A stretch of 27,639 nt of DNA from Lachnospiraceae bacterium UBA3732 (lineage in GTDB: Bacteria; Bacillota; Clostridia; Lachnospirales; Lachnospiraceae). The translations under genes and the position numbers were made by a program. The notes below the pieces were generated by a model. It was not told the origin of the DNA and did not search any database. It worked only from the letters and a program-made list of their open reading frames with translations. This document shows positions 24,218 through 27,639 of the stretch, piece after piece. The stretch lies in assembly GCA_002372545.1 (NCBI GenBank), contig DFHD01000054.1, forward strand, positions 1,056 to 28,694. The letters run 5' to 3'. Each line of letters begins with the position of its first letter. The stretch's first letter is position 1.

Positions 24218-27200
24218 TTTGCATGACCTCCTTTTTTCTGAATTCTCTGTTCCCCGTTGATGGTAATCTTCGGCCGGACAAATCGTTCTTCTATATTTTC
24301 CTGCGGCGCAGTCATGAGCTTTCCGCTGTCCGAGGTCAGGTCTATCACCACATCCATATTTTCCAGCCTGACTCTGGTATCGGGACTATAACCGCCATAG
24401 CAGCGCGCCTCCCGTCCGATACTGGTGATATGAAGAGCGGCCACCGACATATCAAACCGGGTGCTTCCCTCCAGGCTCCCCACGCCCGTGGAATAATCTC
24501 CCCGGACATTGATCACCGTGAAGAGATCGTGAAGGTTCACCTTTGCCATACCGCCTTCCACTGTTCCAAGTACACTGAACCTTTTTCCGCTTCCCTCACA
24601 GCGGAGCAGAGACCGCCATACCTTCACTTCCGTATTTTCCTCTATATTACCGATGAATACGCCCTTGTAGAAGGTATTGTTCATATACATATCGCAGTCG
24701 TGTATATGCAGCGGCTGGCTGCCGCGGAAGGATCCGATGCCGACGCCCTCATCACCGTTCATGTAAATCTCGTATTTTCCTTTATTGATATGCGTGATCC
24801 CGCCAAGACCCGAGCCGATCCCGATGGTCTTCTGGCCGGTGGAATCGATGCGTATCTCGCCGTCCTGATAAAACTCCAGTCTGCCATGCCCCTTATCCAC
24901 GGTATTTCCAATGGCATAGTTTTCCGATCCGGAAACCGCGATCTTCAGATTGCCGTCCCCCTCCACGATCAGAACCGAACTTTCCGGCACCTTGATGCCG
25001 CCGCCTTTCAGCCGGTTCTCCCCTTCCAGCCGGAGGGTCAGGCGGACATTATCCGCCAGATGGATGCACGGCCGTTTTTTGATATTCGAGAGACAGACAT
25101 TCTCCAACGTTACGCGTCCGTCGTATCCCTCCATCAGCTCAATATGGATCTGCGTATCCGCGTTGGGCGTACCGGTGATCGTCATATCCCGGAAGGTCGC
25201 GTCCGGCGCGCCGATCTGGATCGTTGTTTTATTCTCCTTAATGAGGCTGTTCAGAGATATCCGGCTTGTCTGCCCGGCCACGTAAACATTTTCGCTGGAG
25301 CCATCCTCCTTTTCCTGATGGAACCGGATGATCTCCATCTTGACATTGCCGGCAATCGAAGTGCAGATCTCTTCCGACGGCATTCCGGTATAATAGCCCT
25401 GGATCAGATCCGCGCCCAGACGGATCACCGTCTTCAGCTCCTCACTGGTCTCTACGCCCTCCGCCAACGCCTGGATATGGTTGGCGTGACAGAAATCGAT
25501 GACCTCCCGGACAAAATGCTGTTTCTGCACGTTATCCTGAATATCGGACAGGAGCGAGCGATCGATCTTCACATAATCCGGCATGTAACGGAGAAGATTG
25601 CTGACATTGGAATAGCCTGTACCGTAATCATCAACGGCAAGGCCGATGCCCATCCGCCGGTACTGCTGCTTTACGTTTTCGAGCTCCTCATCGGAAAGCT
25701 CAGCCTGTTCTGTCAGCTCAACAACCGCAATGTCCGAATGCCGGCGGAGAAGCTCCTCTATCCGGACAAAATCACTGTATTCCATCCTGACGCCGGGAAT
25801 ACTGTTGATAAACACCTTTTTCCCTTCGAAAAGCGCCCTTTTCTCTGTAACAATGTTCAGTACATTCGTAAAGGTGGCCTTTTCCACATCACTGATCCTG
25901 CCGAGCATATCCGCATAACGGATGATATCGAGAGGCGAAAGCTTCCAGGCGGATGCAGAACGCATCAGCGCCTCGTATGAATAGATCTCGCCATCACCGG
26001 CTCTTACGATCGGCTGGAAATGATAGGTAAGCAGGTTCCCGTCCAGGATCTTTTCCACCTCAGCCATAGCCTGAACGTCTTCATAGGAGCTCTTATTCCT
26101 GTCCAATCCCGCAGCCGGTTCGGTATGGAGGGGATACTTGGCTTTATCCCTCTTCATCAGCAGGCTGTAAATATATTTGCGGCGGAGCGATTCCAGCCCG
26201 CGGCTGACAGCCATAAGCCACCGTCTGGCAGCACCGGTGAAGCATCCGCCCTCTTCAAAGCCAAGGCAGGCATAGCCAAAGGTCTTATCCTCAAAAAAGA
26301 GCGGAAGAAAATAACAGTCCGGATCAGCGTCCTGAATTTCCTCTGCCTGTAAATCTCCGGCATCGCGGACATCCTCGATGCTTACGCTGCTGGTTTCACT
26401 GTTCTTCTCATCATAGGTCAGAACCCGGAGCATCTTCTTCGGATACCCCTCGGAAAGAAAGCTGTCATTCAGCAGGAACCTCGGGGAAAGACAGCCGGAA
26501 TCCAGACAGATATCCAGCTTCCTGATATACGGAATGTAATAAACAGATTCAAAGACCGTACGGAAAAACTCTTCCAGCGTGGAGGCCAGAAGCATGTTTT
26601 CTTCCATGTAATTATGGATGGAATCAATGCCTTCGTTGGATTCTCTGGTAGCCCATGTACTGCGCCGTACACTCTCCGCCTCAGCCCTGCCGTGACAGCC
26701 GCAGCTTTCGCCAAGGAAAAGCTTTGCTTCGAAGCTCAGCTCGGGCATTTCCTCTCCGGCGATCCGGGCGAGAATACATTCCACAGCGTATCTTCCGTAG
26801 TACTCTGCCGGGATTTCCGTGGAGGTAAGCGCCTCCGGACTGGTCTGCCCCTCCTCTGTGGTTCCGTAACCTGCAAGAGCGATATTGTCGGGAATCCTGA
26901 TCCCCCGCCGCGTCATCTCCTCCGCAAAGCCAATGGCCATGCAGTCATTTGCGCAGATCACAGCCTCCGGCATATTTTCCCGGTCACGGAGAAGCTTTTC
27001 CGCGCAGCTGGTTCCACTGGTATACCAGAAATCACCAAAAAATATCCTGTCATCGCGTACGGGCAAGTCATGCGCTGCCATAGCATCCTTATAGGCCTGC
27101 AGTCTGCGGCGGGAGTGCGCATGGTTCTCCCGCCCGGTCAGGTAGGCAATGTCTTTATAGTTATGCTCCTCAATAAAATGCGATACCGTTGCATAGACTG

Positions 27201-27552
27201 CCGGATAACCATCTGTCCAGAAGGATTGAAAATATCTGCTGTCTGTATCCACAGCGATGACGGCCCCCTTAAAGTGTTCGTGGATATCCTCCTCCAGTCT
27301 TTTTTCCACACCCGGGGTCTGGATGGTATCGGAAAGGATGATGACCGCATCAAAGGCATCATAATCAATAAGCCTGTAGATGTTGGCTTCGCCCTTTTCT
27401 CTCTCTTTATTATTCTGATATTTCACATGCATGGAATAAATGCAGACGGAATACCCGGCTTCCTTTGCGCGGGATTTCACGCCTCTGATAATGCCCTGCT
27501 GATATGGTTCATCCGCCTGAGCCAATAAGAGCGCTATCCTCTTCTTTTCCAT
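24214..27552 (-). CDS. LacI-type sensor / EAL phosphodiesterase / C-terminal beta-helix fusion
   Basis: A 1112-residue protein with no signal peptide or membrane helix, so predicted cytoplasmic. Residues 1-290 form a periplasmic-binding-protein/LacI-like ligand domain (KKRIALLLAQADEPYQQG at the start; ANDCMAIGFAEEMTRRGIRI at about 201-220) without a DNA-binding helix-turn-helix. Residues about 305-460 are a linker or GAF-like sensory region I cannot assign. The EAL domain (about 495-740) retains E527 in YEALMR, N583, E612 in ELTEQ, D641 and D642 in DDYGTGYSN, K662, E698 in AEGVET and Q718, so it should be an active c-di-GMP phosphodiesterase. Residues about 755-1085 are a beta-helix-like repeat region (GIGSGLGG, GVGIGSFRGS, STGVGSLEGS) resembling domains of secreted carbohydrate-binding-type proteins. 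The ATG at 27552 follows GAGGAGG. The stop overlaps the next start, giving tight coupling with the wall-anchored protein. Confidence 0.93.
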   Translation of the reverse strand: MEKKRIALLLAQADEPYQQGIIRGVKSRAKEAGYSVCIYSMHVKYQNNKEREKGEANIYRLIDYDAFDAVIILSDTIQTPGVEKRLEEDIHEHFKGAVIAVDTDSRYFQSFWTDGYPAVYATVSHFIEEHNYKDIAYLTGRENHAHSRRRLQAYKDAMAAHDLPVRDDRIFFGDFWYTSGTSCAEKLLRDRENMPEAVICANDCMAIGFAEEMTRRGIRIPDNIALAGYGTTEEGQTSPEALTSTEIPAEYYGRYAVECILARIAGEEMPELSFEAKLFLGESCGCHGRAEAESVRRSTWATRESNEGIDSIHNYMEENMLLASTLEEFFRTVFESVYYIPYIRKLDICLDSGCLSPRFLLNDSFLSEGYPKKMLRVLTYDEKNSETSSVSIEDVRDAGDLQAEEIQDADPDCYFLPLFFEDKTFGYACLGFEEGGCFTGAARRWLMAVSRGLESLRRKYIYSLLMKRDKAKYPLHTEPAAGLDRNKSSYEDVQAMAEVEKILDGNLLTYHFQPIVRAGDGEIYSYEALMRSASAWKLSPLDIIRYADMLGRISDVEKATFTNVLNIVTEKRALFEGKKVFINSIPGVRMEYSDFVRIEELLRRHSDIAVVELTEQAELSDEELENVKQQYRRMGIGLAVDDYGTGYSNVSNLLRYMPDYVKIDRSLLSDIQDNVQKQHFVREVIDFCHANHIQALAEGVETSEELKTVIRLGADLIQGYYTGMPSEEICTSIAGNVKMEIIRFHQEKEDGSSENVYVAGQTSRISLNSLIKENKTTIQIGAPDATFRDMTITGTPNADTQIHIELMEGYDGRVTLENVCLSNIKKRPCIHLADNVRLTLRLEGENRLKGGGIKVPESSVLIVEGDGNLKIAVSGSENYAIGNTVDKGHGRLEFYQDGEIRIDSTGQKTIGIGSGLGGITHINKGKYEIYMNGDEGVGIGSFRGSQPLHIHDCDMYMNNTFYKGVFIGNIEENTEVKVWRSLLRCEGSGKRFSVLGTVEGGMAKVNLHDLFTVINVRGDYSTGVGSLEGSTRFDMSVAALHITSIGREARCYGGYSPDTRVRLENMDVVIDLTSDSGKLMTAPQENIEERFVRPKITINGEQRIQKKGGHAK
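24227..24232 (-). promoter_or_regulatory. Ribosome binding site inside the sensor-EAL gene for the surface protein
   Basis: AGGAGG (minus strand) lies nine bases before the GTG at 24217, within the last codons of the upstream gene. It decides the GTG start and indicates translational coupling. An ATG seven bases closer is in another frame. Confidence 0.8.
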
Positions 27553-27565
27553 AACCCCTCCTCAA

Positions 27566-27583
27566 AAAGGGATAAAAATCCCC
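27566..27583 (-). promoter_or_regulatory. Short hairpin with T-run at the 5' end of the operon transcript
   Basis: On the minus strand GGGAT-TTTT-ATCCC is followed by TTTTTGAGG and lies right at the predicted transcript start, just before the ribosome site. It may be a weak attenuator or 5' stabilising stem; the stem is only five pairs. Confidence 0.35.
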
Positions 27584-27589
27584 TACTAT

Positions 27590-27618
27590 ATTTTATACGA
27601 TTTAGTGGACATGGTCAA
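27590..27618 (-). promoter_or_regulatory. Predicted sigma-A promoter of the sensor-EAL/surface-protein operon
   Basis: On the minus strand TTGACC (27613-27618) and TAAAAT (27590-27595) are 17 bp apart, each 5 of 6 matches to consensus. The predicted start is near 27583, giving a leader of about 30 nt, too short for a c-di-GMP riboswitch. Confidence 0.7.
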
Positions 27619-27639
27619 TCAGAAAACGCTGCTGGTGCA

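Noticed and set aside
27553..27639. c-di-GMP riboswitch in the leader of the sensor-EAL operon
   Set aside because: The predicted leader is about 30 nt; no room for an aptamer.
1..27639. Mobile elements, integrases, insertion sequences or prophage genes
   Set aside because: None seen; no transposase-like frame, no terminal inverted repeats flanking a gene, and no target duplications.

Overview
The window reads as a chromosomal segment of a Gram-positive anaerobe of the class Clostridia, most likely Lachnospiraceae. The evidence is a type II (eukaryote-like) isoleucyl-tRNA synthetase, a sortase-type surface protein ending in a KTGD motif, a Firmicutes-style RND permease with a coiled-coil insertion and no outer-membrane partner, strong AGGAGG-type ribosome binding sites, and several TTG/GTG starts. 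Assignment below family level is not possible from the sequence. Every gene I accept lies on the minus strand, so biological order runs from high to low coordinates. The long plus-strand frames are antisense shadows.

Layout in transcription order: (1) 27552-21497, a two-gene operon with a clear promoter. Its first gene encodes a cytoplasmic fusion of a LacI-like sugar-sensor domain, a linker or sensory region, an intact EAL c-di-GMP phosphodiesterase and a C-terminal beta-helix. It overlaps by 4 bp a gene for a secreted, wall-anchored protein that also carries beta-helix-like repeats plus MBG-type domains. (2) 21496-21328, a structured intergenic region with a terminator-like hairpin. (3) 21327-17584, mnmE then mnmG (tRNA wobble-uridine modification), both enlarged by low-complexity insertions. 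(4) 17494-16523, a DEDDh exonuclease with its own extended -10 promoter. (5) 16385-14664, phosphoglucomutase pgcA. (6) 14562-12199, a membrane protein with two degenerate GGDEF domains and an intact EAL domain. (7) 11910-7885, the RND permease. (8) 7757-4527, ileS, whose promoter is nested in the RND terminator. (9) 4405-1970, glycogen phosphorylase. (10) 1676-684, an unidentified four-helix membrane protein preceded by a 100-bp array of 10-bp units. (11) 554-1, the 5' part of pgi.

Functionally, glgP, pgcA and pgi form the route from storage glucan through glucose-1-phosphate and glucose-6-phosphate to fructose-6-phosphate, although unrelated genes separate them. Both c-di-GMP proteins look like dedicated phosphodiesterases, and neither carries a convincing active cyclase domain. 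The most unusual object is the sensor-EAL-beta-helix protein translationally coupled to a wall-anchored protein. This suggests a local circuit in which an intracellular ligand and c-di-GMP turnover are tied to a surface structure. A second theme is repeated in-frame or intergenic tandem DNA units of 10 to 36 bp, found in several otherwise ordinary genes.
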